This document shows, piece by piece, positions 43,030 through 53,004 of a stretch of DNA of 64,000 nucleotides (its first letter is position 1; the number at the start of each line of letters is the position of its first letter). The DNA is from Streptomyces sp. Tu6071 (GTDB lineage: Bacteria > Actinomycetota > Actinomycetes > Streptomycetales > Streptomycetaceae). Both the position numbers and the translations under genes were made by a program. The notes below the pieces were generated by a model. It worked only from the letters and a program-made list of their open reading frames with translations, made no database searches and had not been told where the DNA came from. The DNA is taken from assembly GCF_000213055.1 (NCBI RefSeq), contig NZ_CM001165.1, positions 1-64,000 on the forward strand, given 5' to 3'.

Positions 43030-44390
43030 GACGGCTCCTCGGCTGGGGAGGGGTTCGGATGCGTGCCGGGGGGCGTGGGGGCGGCGGGCCGGAGGGGGCG
43101 GCGCCCGTGTGGGGCCGCCGCGCGGGCGTGCGGGCGGGTCCGATCCTCGGGGTCGGGCCGCTGCGGGCCCGCCGGACGGACGGGCCCCGGTGTCTGGGGG
43201 GCCGCGTGGCCGGGACCGCTCCCGCCCCGGGCCGGGCGCGGGTGGGCCGGGGCCGGTGCGAGCGGCGCGTCGGCGGGAGCGACCGTGCCCGCCGCGAGCC
43301 GGACGAGGGCGAGCAGCCGGGCGCGCGCCTCGGGGGCCTCGGGCAGCGCCTCCACGTGCGCGCTCGCCCGGCCCACGAGGCGGGCGATGTGCGCCTCGAC
43401 GTCGCGGCGGGCGCCGGTCTCCTCCAGGACTTCGCGTACGGCGGCGAGTTCGGCGGGACCTGCCGCCGGGTTGCCGTAGCAGCGCCGCAGGACGGCGAGC
43501 GCGGCCCCCCGGGGGCGGGCGGCGGCACGCGAGAAGCCGAGCGCGGCGAGAAGGGTGGGCTTGCCCTCCCGGATGTCCTCGCCGGTGGGCTTGCCGGTAC
43601 GGGCCGGGTCGCCCCAGACGGCGAGGAGGTCGTCGCGGAGCTGGAAGGCGAGCCCGGCCGCGCCGCCCGCGGCGCGCAGCACGCGGCACACCTCGGGCGG
43701 GGCGGCGGCCAGGAGGGCGCCCAGTTCGAGGGGGCGCGCGACCGAGTAGCGCCCGCTCTTGAGGACGGCGGTGCGCAGGGCGTGGGTCGCGGAGTGGGAG
43801 GCGTCGGCCTGGCCCGCGAGGTCGAGGTACTGACCGGCGATCATCTCGGTGCGCAGCACGCTCCACAGGCGGCGCACCGGCGCGGCCACCTCAGGCGGCG
43901 GGTGGGCGTCGGCGAACGTGTCCTCGGCCCACACCATGGCGAGGTCTCCCGCGAGGACGGCCGCCGACTGGCCGAAGCCGAGCGCTCCGGGCCCGGCCGC
44001 GGCCGCGCGCGTGGAGCCGAGGAGGACGTGCAGGGCGGGCTGCCCGCGCCGGACGGGCGAGTTGTCCATGACGTCGTCCTGCACGAGCGCGCAGGACTGG
44101 AGGAGTTCGACGGCCGCGCCCACGGTGAGCGCGGCGGCGACGGTCCCGGGCGGCGGGGCGGGGCAGGCCACGCGGAGCCCCCACCACACGAACGCCGAGC
44201 GCAGCCGCCGCCCGCCGCCGCGCGTGGTGGCCGCGAGCCACTGCGCGACCTGGCGGCCGAAGGAGGCGTCGAGGCGGGCGGCCTCCGCCACCCGGGGAGC
44301 CAGCAGCCGCTCCAGGACCTCGGCGACGGCGGCGGACGGCCGCGCGTCCACGACCCGCCAGTCCGGCGGCTGCTCCTGTGCTCGCACCAC
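43026..44390 (-). CDS. crtE: Geranylgeranyl diphosphate synthase
   Basis: A 454-aa polyprenyl synthetase. The first aspartate-rich motif, DDVMD (105-109), followed by RRG, and the second at D253-D254 with GEDIREGKPT complete the active site. The start is the first of two GTG codons at 44390, with GGAGGAG 7 nt upstream. After about residue 370 the chain runs into an Ala/Pro/Arg-rich tail of some 85 residues, longer than usual for the family. Its stop overlaps the CTG start of crtI. It opens the crtE-I-B-Rieske operon and makes the C20 precursor. Confidence 0.93.
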   Translation of the reverse strand: MVRAQEQPPDWRVVDARPSAAVAEVLERLLAPRVAEAARLDASFGRQVAQWLAATTRGGGRRLRSAFVWWGLRVACPAPPPGTVAAALTVGAAVELLQSCALVQDDVMDNSPVRRGQPALHVLLGSTRAAAAGPGALGFGQSAAVLAGDLAMVWAEDTFADAHPPPEVAAPVRRLWSVLRTEMIAGQYLDLAGQADASHSATHALRTAVLKSGRYSVARPLELGALLAAAPPEVCRVLRAAGGAAGLAFQLRDDLLAVWGDPARTGKPTGEDIREGKPTLLAALGFSRAAARPRGAALAVLRRCYGNPAAGPAELAAVREVLEETGARRDVEAHIARLVGRASAHVEALPEAPEARARLLALVRLAAGTVAPADAPLAPAPAHPRPARGGSGPGHAAPQTPGPVRPAGPQRPDPEDRTRPHARAAAPHGRRPLRPAAPTPPGTHPNPSPAEEPS

Positions 44391-44452
44391 CCGCGCGCTC
44401 CTCCGTTCCCGCCCGTCGCCGTGCCGCACCTCACGTGGGACGGGGGCGGGGC

Positions 44453-44463
44453 ACAGGCCCTGT
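44453..44463. promoter_or_regulatory. Palindrome ACAGGCCCTGT upstream of crtE
   Basis: An 11-nt perfect odd palindrome lies 63 nt before the crtE start in an otherwise unremarkable 280-nt leader. It may be an operator. No carotenoid regulator gene lies in this window. Confidence 0.25.
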
Positions 44464-44670
44464 CCCCCACCCCTTCCCGCCCTGTCTCCCCTCTCCCCCG
44501 CCACCACCCGGATGGCGGTACCCGGATTTCCACCCGTCTCCGCGCACGCGTCGACGGCGTGGCGCACGACTTCGGCGGGGGCGCCCGTTCGGGAGGGTGA
44601 CGGGGCGAGAGCGGCCGTCCGGTTTCGTGCGGGTCTTCCACGACGGCGTACGTGGTGTGCCCGTCGGCGG

Positions 44671-44922
44671 CTACTGCAGCGGTCCGTCGTTGAGCCGCAC
44701 AACCCTGTACGGGTGCGGGAACTGCCGACGGGCGATCAGGTCGGTCACGCCGGGGACGGCGAAGCGCGCGGCGCGGGCTGGCCTGCCGGAGAAGCCGAGG
44801 CGCACGACCGCGTCGGCGACGAGAACGGGGCCGTGCTCGTCGCCGGTCAACACCGGTCCGTCCGGTTCCACCGGACGTGTGGCGCGGTGGGGACATGCGG
44901 TCCGGCGGGAGGGGGCAGGCAT
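44671..44922 (-). CDS. Possible small protein, weakly supported
   Basis: A frame of up to 83 aa, starting at an ATG at 44922 or at a later codon. The second half has coding-like composition (DAVVRLGFSGRPARAARF, then PGVTDLIARRQFPHPYRVVR), and its end resembles small helix-turn-helix proteins that finish in an FPxPxR segment. No ribosome-binding site is evident. A different frame downstream (AADGHTTYAVVEDPHETGR) could continue it, so this may be a frameshifted relic. Confidence 0.3.
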   Translation of the reverse strand: MPAPSRRTACPHRATRPVEPDGPVLTGDEHGPVLVADAVVRLGFSGRPARAARFAVPGVTDLIARRQFPHPYRVVRLNDGPLQ

Positions 44923-44961
44923 CGGGGTGTTCTTACACGCTCTACTGAACCGAGAACACTC

Positions 44962-45483
44962 ATGGGACTCATGCGTCTCCGCAGGACCGCCGTCGCTCTG
45001 GCCGTCGGGGTGGTCGCCTCCGGGCTCGCCGCGGCGGTGCCCGCGTCGGCCGCTCCGGGTACGGGGGGCCACCACGGAGGGCCGCGGCCGTCCGCCTGCC
45101 GGCCCGCCAACCACCTGGCGAAGATCACCGAGGCGCCGCACAGTGCCGGGCACCACCACTACCGGGTGACGCTCACCGCGCCGCGCGGGTACGCCTCCTG
45201 CACCCTGGCCGGTTCGCCGGTCGACGTGCGCTTCTCGCGCGACGGGAAGGACAGCGGGCTCCGTGCCGGGCGGTACGGCAAGCAGGGGCACAAGGTGGTG
45301 CTGAAGTACGGGCACCCGGTGCACTTCGACATCCAGGTGCCGACCGACGCCCGTCAGGTCCGCGCCGACGAGGTCGGGTTCACGCTGCGCGCGCCGGGCG
45401 GGGAGATCCCGGGGACGTCGTTCGCGGACGGGAAGCTGAGGGTGGCGCGCGGCACGCTCGTCGGGCCGGTCCGGGCGGGATGA
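44962..45483 (+). CDS. Secreted DUF4232-like protein
   Basis: A 173-aa exported protein. A signal peptide (RRTAVALAVGVVASGLAAAV, cleavage near ASAAPG) is followed by a His/Gly-rich linker and a beta-sandwich with two cysteines (SACRPANH and YASCTLAGSP), as in DUF4232 domains. ATG at 44962 is used; a second in-frame ATG lies at 44971. Such proteins are common in Streptomyces and of unknown function. It converges with katG on a shared terminator. Confidence 0.72.
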   Translation: MGLMRLRRTAVALAVGVVASGLAAAVPASAAPGTGGHHGGPRPSACRPANHLAKITEAPHSAGHHHYRVTLTAPRGYASCTLAGSPVDVRFSRDGKDSGLRAGRYGKQGHKVVLKYGHPVHFDIQVPTDARQVRADEVGFTLRAPGGEIPGTSFADGKLRVARGTLVGPVRAG

Positions 45484-45487
45484 GGCG

Positions 45488-45517
45488 GAGGCCCCCGGGA
45501 AACACCCCGGGGGCCTC
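45488..45517. terminator. Perfect bidirectional terminator
   Basis: GAGGCCCCCGGG (45488-45499) and CCCGGGGGCCTC (45506-45517) form a 12-bp perfect stem with a 6-nt loop, AAACAC. It lies between the convergent DUF4232-like and katG genes and serves both. Confidence 0.85.
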
Positions 45518-45532
45518 TCGCGCGCGGTGGGA

Positions 45533-47878
<2,346 letters not shown>

Positions 47879-48014
47879 CTACGATGGACTTTGTCCAAGT
47901 CAAGAAAAAACCTACCCGGTGCATGACAGGACGGGCACGTGTACGGGTGGGGACGAGGCGCGGGATCGGGCGGAAGCACGGGACCCGGGCGAAGCGCGCA
48001 GGCGGGAAGCGCGG

Positions 48015-48100
48015 GGCCAGGACGAGGTCCGGGACCAGGGCGAGGTCCCGGATCAGGACGAGGCGCGGATCAGGACGAGGCGCGGATCAGGACGAGGCGC
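48015..48100. repeat. 17-bp tandem repeats overlapping the lacI 3' end
   Basis: Three perfect copies of GGATCAGGACGAGGCGC lie at 48050-48066, 48067-48083 and 48084-48100, with two degenerate copies between 48015 and 48049. The copy at 48084-48100 includes the last codons and the stop of the LacI gene, so the array appears to be an expansion of that gene's end. The rest of the region from 47756 shows no gene. Confidence 0.85.
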
Positions 48101-49145
48101 GGATCACGAGTTCCGGGTCGAAGACCACCGCGACGGGTTCCGCGGCGCCGCTCTCGATGTGGGTGTGCAGGAGGCGTGCCATCTCGGCGGCCATCTCCTC
48201 GACGGGCTGGCGGATCGTCGTGAGGGGCGGGTTGGCGGTGACGGCGGCGGTGCTGTCGTCGAAGCCGACGACGGAGACGTCGGCGGGGACGCGTCTGCCG
48301 CGTTCGCGCAGGACCTGGCAGGCGCCCTGGGCCATGAGGTCGTTGGCGGCGAAGACGCCGTCGAGGCCGGGGTGCTCGTCGAGGAGGCGGCGCATCGCCG
48401 TCTCGCCGCTGGCGAGGGTGAAGCCGCCCTCGGCGAACGGGACCCAGGCGTGGCCGTGGCGGGCCATCGCCTCGCGGAAGCCGGTGAAGCGCTCCTGCCC
48501 CGCGAGGACGTCGAGGGGCCCGGTGATGGTCGCGATGGTGCGGCGACCGCGCGCGAGGAGGTGGGCGGCGGCGAGCGCCGCGCCGTCGCGATGGGCCAGG
48601 TCGACGTAGCTGAGCGGGACCGGCAGCGCGGGGCGGGCGAAGAGGACGGCCGGGACGCCCGTGTCGGCGATGCGGGCGGGGAGCGGGTCGGCGGGGTGGG
48701 TGGTGACGACGAGGGCGCCGTCCGCGCTGCCCTGGCGCAGGTAGGCGATCGCCTCGGCGCGGGCCGCCTCGGTCTCCGCGAAGAGGAGGACGGGGTGGAG
48801 CGAGTGGGGCCGCAGATAGCCGATGATGCCGCTCACCGCGCGGCCGAAGAAGGGGTCGGCGAACACGCGGGCGGCGAATCCCGGGTCCGTGTCCTCGCCC
48901 TCGTCGCCCGCGCCGGAGACGACGAGGGCGACCGTTCCGGCCTTGCGCGTGACGAGGGAACGAGCGGCACGGTTCGGGGTGTAGCCGGTGGCGGTGATCG
49001 CCTCGCGGACCGCGCTCTGGATGCCGGGGTCGACATTGCGCACGCCGTTGACGACGCGCGAGACGGTGGCCCGGGACACCCCGGCGACGCGGGCGACGTC
49101 CTCCAGGGTCGCGGCCCGGCCGCGGGTCTGCGGCTCTCTGCTCAT
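48087..49145 (-). CDS. LacI-family transcriptional regulator
   Basis: A 352-aa LacI/GalR repressor. The helix-turn-helix is at about residues 12-32 (TLEDVARVAGVSRATVSRVV), with the hinge NRAARSLVTRK. The sugar-binding periplasmic-like domain follows, ending DPELVIRASS. The start at 49145 is standard. A GAGAGCGCTCTC palindrome lies 22 nt upstream and an identical one precedes the divergent DUF1996 gene. It thus probably represses itself and the secreted glycan-active genes to its right. Confidence 0.93.
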   Translation of the reverse strand: MSREPQTRGRAATLEDVARVAGVSRATVSRVVNGVRNVDPGIQSAVREAITATGYTPNRAARSLVTRKAGTVALVVSGAGDEGEDTDPGFAARVFADPFFGRAVSGIIGYLRPHSLHPVLLFAETEAARAEAIAYLRQGSADGALVVTTHPADPLPARIADTGVPAVLFARPALPVPLSYVDLAHRDGAALAAAHLLARGRRTIATITGPLDVLAGQERFTGFREAMARHGHAWVPFAEGGFTLASGETAMRRLLDEHPGLDGVFAANDLMAQGACQVLRERGRRVPADVSVVGFDDSTAAVTANPPLTTIRQPVEEMAAEMARLLHTHIESGAAEPVAVVFDPELVIRASS

Positions 49146-49166
49146 GGGAAGCAGCGTAACCCCTGG

Positions 49167-49178
49167 GAGAGCGCTCTC
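49167..49178. promoter_or_regulatory. LacI operator copy 1 (GAGAGCGCTCTC)
   Basis: A perfect 12-bp palindrome 22 nt before the LacI start, with the flanks TGG on the left and TTCCC on the right. The central GCGC with symmetrical arms is typical of LacI-family sites, including the CebR site of Streptomyces. Confidence 0.65.
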
Positions 49179-49310
49179 TTCCCGCCTCGTCGCAACCGGC
49201 ACCAAAACCCTGTCCGGGCGGGGTGGCGGGGCCCGGCCGAACGGCCAACTTCCTTTGCAGGGACGGACGCAGGGGTGGCGACATCACGGAAACATGGTGT
49301 TCACCTTCTC

Positions 49311-49360
49311 TTGACATGTCTTCGACGGCAGCGGAACACTCCCGTTGGGAGAGCGCTCTC
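49311..49360 (+). promoter_or_regulatory. Promoter and LacI operator copy 2
   Basis: TTGACA (49311-49316) and AACACT (49335-49340) are spaced 18 nt. The palindrome GAGAGCGCTCTC (49349-49360) follows 8 nt later, covering the expected start site. It is identical to the copy before the LacI gene, including the GGGAGAGCGCTCTCT context. The arrangement predicts direct repression of the DUF1996 gene at 49468. Confidence 0.7.
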
Positions 49361-49467
49361 TCACTCCCGTCGCCCTGTTCCGCCCGGCCCCTGACGACGG
49401 GGCGGGACAGGGACGGGCGGGAGCGCGCTCGTCCTCCACACCCCCACGGACAACAGGAGGTCTCCGC

Positions 49468-50592
49468 ATGTCGAGGAGATCGCGTTTCCGCAGATCGGCC
49501 TACGGGTCGGGACTGATGGTCACGGCGGGCCTGCTCGCCGCGACGGTGGGGCTGGTGCTTCCGCAGGCGTACGCCGGCGACCAGTCCTCCGCTTCGGCCC
49601 CCGCCTCGAAGGCCGCCGCCTCCACCTCGTCGCACGCCGGGATGAATCACGCGCAGGCCGCTCCCCGGGCCTTCGGTGACGACCCCGACGGAGACGGCTA
49701 CATCCCGGCCAACCCCCCGGTCAGTGCCGAGCCCTCGCAGGCCAACCCCCCGCACCGCTACTTCCACGAGTTCCAGGCGCACTGCTCGGTGACCCACACC
49801 GCGCCGGACGACCCGATCGTCTTCCCCGGCCAGCCGGGCGCCTCGCACGACCACACGTTCATGGGGAACGTCTCCACGAACGGCAACTCCACGAGCGCGT
49901 CGATGGACGCGGCGAACGGCACCACGTGCGTGGCGCCGGGCGACAAGTCCGGGTACTGGATGCCCTCGCTCTACAAGGGCGACAAGAAGATCCTGCCGGT
50001 GGACGTCCAGACCATCTACTACAAGGCGGGAGTCACCGACTACACGAGCGTGCGGCCCTTCCCGAAGGGGCTGCGCTTCCTGGTCGGCAGCCCGATGCAG
50101 ACCGCGCAGGAATTCCGCAACCACAAGGGCTTCGTCGAGGGCTGGGAGTGCGGGGAGAGCTACTTCAACACCGAGTTCCCCGCCTCGTGCCCGACCGGTC
50201 AGGACGTCCAGCTCAACATCCGCTTCCAGGCGCCCAGTTGCTGGGACGGGAAGTACCTGGACACCCCCAATCACACGAGCCACATGGCCTATCCGGTGGT
50301 CAAGGCGGGCACGAACGACAACGTGTGCCCGGCGGACCACCCGGTGGCGCTGCCGATGATCGAGTTCAAGATGGCGTGGCCGGTCAACGGTGACACGTCC
50401 GATCTGCGGCTCGCCAGCGGCGCGGCGCACACGTTCCACTACGACTTCTTCAACGCGTGGGACAACGCGACGCTCAAGGCGATGGTCGACCACTGCATCG
50501 TCGGCGGCCTCCAGTGCGACCCCAGGGGCTACGACCAGACGCACCCTGAGGCGGGCGCGGCACTCGACGAGAACTACGAGTTGCCGAGCTGA
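49468..50592 (+). CDS. Secreted DUF1996 protein
   Basis: A 374-aa exported protein of the DUF1996 family. Signal peptide: GLMVTAGLLAATVGLVLPQAYA. The family core includes HYFHEFQAHC-like FHEFQAHCSVTHT, PGASHDHTFMGN and TTCVAPGDKSGYWMPSL, with several conserved His and Cys residues. GGAGG lies 7 nt before the ATG. The activity is unknown; fungal and bacterial members are secreted and found among carbohydrate-active proteins. It is the gene nearest to the LacI operator and heads the secreted set at 49468-55188. Confidence 0.88.
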   Translation: MSRRSRFRRSAYGSGLMVTAGLLAATVGLVLPQAYAGDQSSASAPASKAAASTSSHAGMNHAQAAPRAFGDDPDGDGYIPANPPVSAEPSQANPPHRYFHEFQAHCSVTHTAPDDPIVFPGQPGASHDHTFMGNVSTNGNSTSASMDAANGTTCVAPGDKSGYWMPSLYKGDKKILPVDVQTIYYKAGVTDYTSVRPFPKGLRFLVGSPMQTAQEFRNHKGFVEGWECGESYFNTEFPASCPTGQDVQLNIRFQAPSCWDGKYLDTPNHTSHMAYPVVKAGTNDNVCPADHPVALPMIEFKMAWPVNGDTSDLRLASGAAHTFHYDFFNAWDNATLKAMVDHCIVGGLQCDPRGYDQTHPEAGAALDENYELPS

Positions 50593-50776
50593 TCCGGGCG
50601 CGGTGCCGGGGTGGCGCACATACGGGGGGCCGCCCCGGCGCCGTCGCACCGCACCGGGCGTCCTCGCCGTCCCGGCCCGTACGCACCACCGGCAGCAGCA
50701 CCCGGCCCCCCTTCCCTCCTCCCCCCCCCCACTCCCCCTCCCCCACCCACGGACTCCGGAAGGAGCCTGCTCTCCC

Positions 50777-52522
50777 ATGCGCAGAATCACCCGCACCCGT
50801 GCCCCGCTCGCGGTGGCCGCCGCCCTCGCCGGCGCGGCCTTCGCCCTGCCGGCCCCCGCCGCGCACGCGGCCGGTGACGTCGTGAAGGTCACCGGTTCCC
50901 AGGGGAACTGGCAGCTCACCGTCAACGGGCAGCCGTACACCGTCAAGGGCCTCACGTGGGGCCCCTCACCCACCGACGCACCCCGCTACCTGCCCGACGT
51001 GGCCTCGATGGGCGTCAACACGATCAGGACCTGGGGCACGGACGCCAGCAGCAAGCCGCTCTTCGACGCGGCGGCGGCGAACGGCATCCGGGTCGTGGCC
51101 GGCTTCTGGCTCCAGCCGGGCGGCGGCCCCGGCTCCGGCGGTTGCGTCAACTACCTGACCGACACCACGTACAAGAACAACATGCTCGCCGAGTTCCCGA
51201 AGTGGGTGGACACCTACAAGAACAACCCCGGCGTGCTCATGTGGGACGTCGGCAACGAGTCGGTGCTCGGGCTGCAGAACTGCTACGGCGGCGACGAGCT
51301 GGAGCGGCAGCGGGACGCGTACACGTCGTTCGTCAACGAGCTGGCCGTGAAGATCAAGGCCGTCGACCCGAACCACCCGGTCACCTCGACGGACGCGTGG
51401 ACGGGCGCCTGGCCGTACTTCAAGAAGAACACCCCGGCACTGGACCTGTACGCGGTCAACTCCTACCAGGACGTCTGCGGGGTCAAGAGCGCCTGGGAGC
51501 AAGGCGGTTACAACAAGCCGTACATCATCACCGAGACGGGCCCGGCTGGTGAGTGGGAGGTGCCGGACGACGCGAACGGGGTTCCCAAGGAACCGGACGA
51601 CGCGGCGAAGGCCGCGGGATACACGCGCGCGTGGCAGTGCATCACGGACCACAAGGGGGTCGCGCTCGGGTCGACGATGTTCCACTACGGGACGGAGTAC
51701 GACTTCGGCGGGATCTGGTTCAACCTGCTGCCCGCCGGGGAGAAGCGGCCCTCGTACTACGCGGTGAAGGAGGCGTACGGGAAGTCGACGGCGAACGACA
51801 ACAAGCCGCCGAAGGTGGACGCGCTCCAGGTCGAGGGCGGGACCTCGGCGGTGGCGGCGGGCAAGCCGCTGACCGTGTCGGTACCGGCGAGCGACCCGGA
51901 CGGTGACGCGCTGAGCTACGAGGTGCAGGTGGGGTCGAAGTACATCGACAACGGCTCCGCGCTCACCACGGTCAACGCCGAGAACCTCGGCGGCGGAAAG
52001 CTCAGGGTGACCGCTCCGGACCGGACCGGCGTGTGGAAGCTGTACGTGAAGGTCAAGGACGGCAAGGGCAACGTGGGCGTCGGCACGACGTCGCTCAAGG
52101 TCGTGGCGCCGCCGGTGACGGGGACGAACCTCGCGCGCGGCAGGACGGCGACGGCGTCCTCGTTCCAGTCGGACCCGACGGGCGGCTGCCCGTGCGGGCC
52201 GGAGAAGGCGGTCGACGGTGACGCGTCCAGCCGCTGGGCGAGCGACTGGAGCGATCCGCAGTGGCTCCAGGTCGACCTGGGCGCGGCGAAGGCGATCCGG
52301 CACGTGCAGCTCGACTGGGAGTCGGCGTACGCGAAGGCGTACACGATCCAGGTCTCGGACAACGGGAGCGACTGGCGGACCGTGCACGAGGAGACGGCCG
52401 GCAACGGCGGGATCGACGACTTCGACGTGAGCGCGACAGCCCGCTACGTGCGGGTGAACGGGACGCAGCGCGGGACGGGATACGGCTACTCGCTGCACGA
52501 GTTCGGGGTGTACGGGGGCTGA
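50777..52522 (+). CDS. Secreted clan-A glycoside hydrolase with discoidin domain
   Basis: A 581-aa exported enzyme. After a signal peptide (about 1-31) comes a TIM barrel: KGLTWGPSPTDAPR, NTIRTWGTD, the acid/base E161 in WDVGNES and the nucleophile E253 in IITETGPAGEW, as in clan GH-A (GH2, GH5 and GH72 relatives). A linker beta-domain (about 335-430) and a C-terminal F5/8 type C domain (ATASSFQSDPTGGCP onward) follow. AAGGAG lies about 12 nt before the ATG. A beta-glucan-type substrate is plausible from the barrel and neighbours. Confidence 0.87.
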   Translation: MRRITRTRAPLAVAAALAGAAFALPAPAAHAAGDVVKVTGSQGNWQLTVNGQPYTVKGLTWGPSPTDAPRYLPDVASMGVNTIRTWGTDASSKPLFDAAAANGIRVVAGFWLQPGGGPGSGGCVNYLTDTTYKNNMLAEFPKWVDTYKNNPGVLMWDVGNESVLGLQNCYGGDELERQRDAYTSFVNELAVKIKAVDPNHPVTSTDAWTGAWPYFKKNTPALDLYAVNSYQDVCGVKSAWEQGGYNKPYIITETGPAGEWEVPDDANGVPKEPDDAAKAAGYTRAWQCITDHKGVALGSTMFHYGTEYDFGGIWFNLLPAGEKRPSYYAVKEAYGKSTANDNKPPKVDALQVEGGTSAVAAGKPLTVSVPASDPDGDALSYEVQVGSKYIDNGSALTTVNAENLGGGKLRVTAPDRTGVWKLYVKVKDGKGNVGVGTTSLKVVAPPVTGTNLARGRTATASSFQSDPTGGCPCGPEKAVDGDASSRWASDWSDPQWLQVDLGAAKAIRHVQLDWESAYAKAYTIQVSDNGSDWRTVHEETAGNGGIDDFDVSATARYVRVNGTQRGTGYGYSLHEFGVYGG

Positions 52523-52538
52523 GGGGGCGTCCGCGGGA

Positions 52539-52564
52539 GGTACGGGGCCGCGCGGTCCCGTACC
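52539..52564. terminator. Hairpin terminator after the glycosidase
   Basis: GGTACGGG (52539-52546) pairs with CCCGTACC (52557-52564); GCC/GGT extends the stem to a 4-nt loop. It lies 17 nt after the stop. The next gene therefore probably has its own promoter in the AT-richer leader at 52690-53004. Confidence 0.7.
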
Positions 52565-53004
52565 GGCGAGTGAGTGAGGCGCGCCGCTGAGGCGGTGGCG
52601 CGGCACCGGGCGGGTCTCCCCGCTGCCGTCCGGTGCGTGGGCGGGTGCGACGGACCGGGTGATGGTCTGTCGTGCCCGCCTTGCGCGTGTGCGCGTCCCT
52701 TCATTTCTTGGCCACAACCGGCCTGCGGCCGATCGGTTTTCGCCACCTCCTGAAGGTGCGTCTGGCTGGAATTTTTCCCCAAGTCGGCGCGCAGAAAGTG
52801 TTATCCAGGGTTTTTCCGCCGGTCGGTGCAGGGGCTGTAACGCCCAAGTGAAGGGACCTTGTGCACAACTCTTGACGCTATCCAGGAGGGGGGAGAACGA
52901 TCTCCGAAGAGCGCAGAACTTCGCGTTCTCTTCCCACCCGCACTGTTGTGCACCACCGCGTCGGCACCCGTGTGCCCGCGGTGACTCATGCCCAGGAGAC
53001 CGAC

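Noticed and set aside
48015..48100. 17-bp array considered as CRISPR
   Set aside because: Units are directly abutting with no spacers and no cas genes are present.
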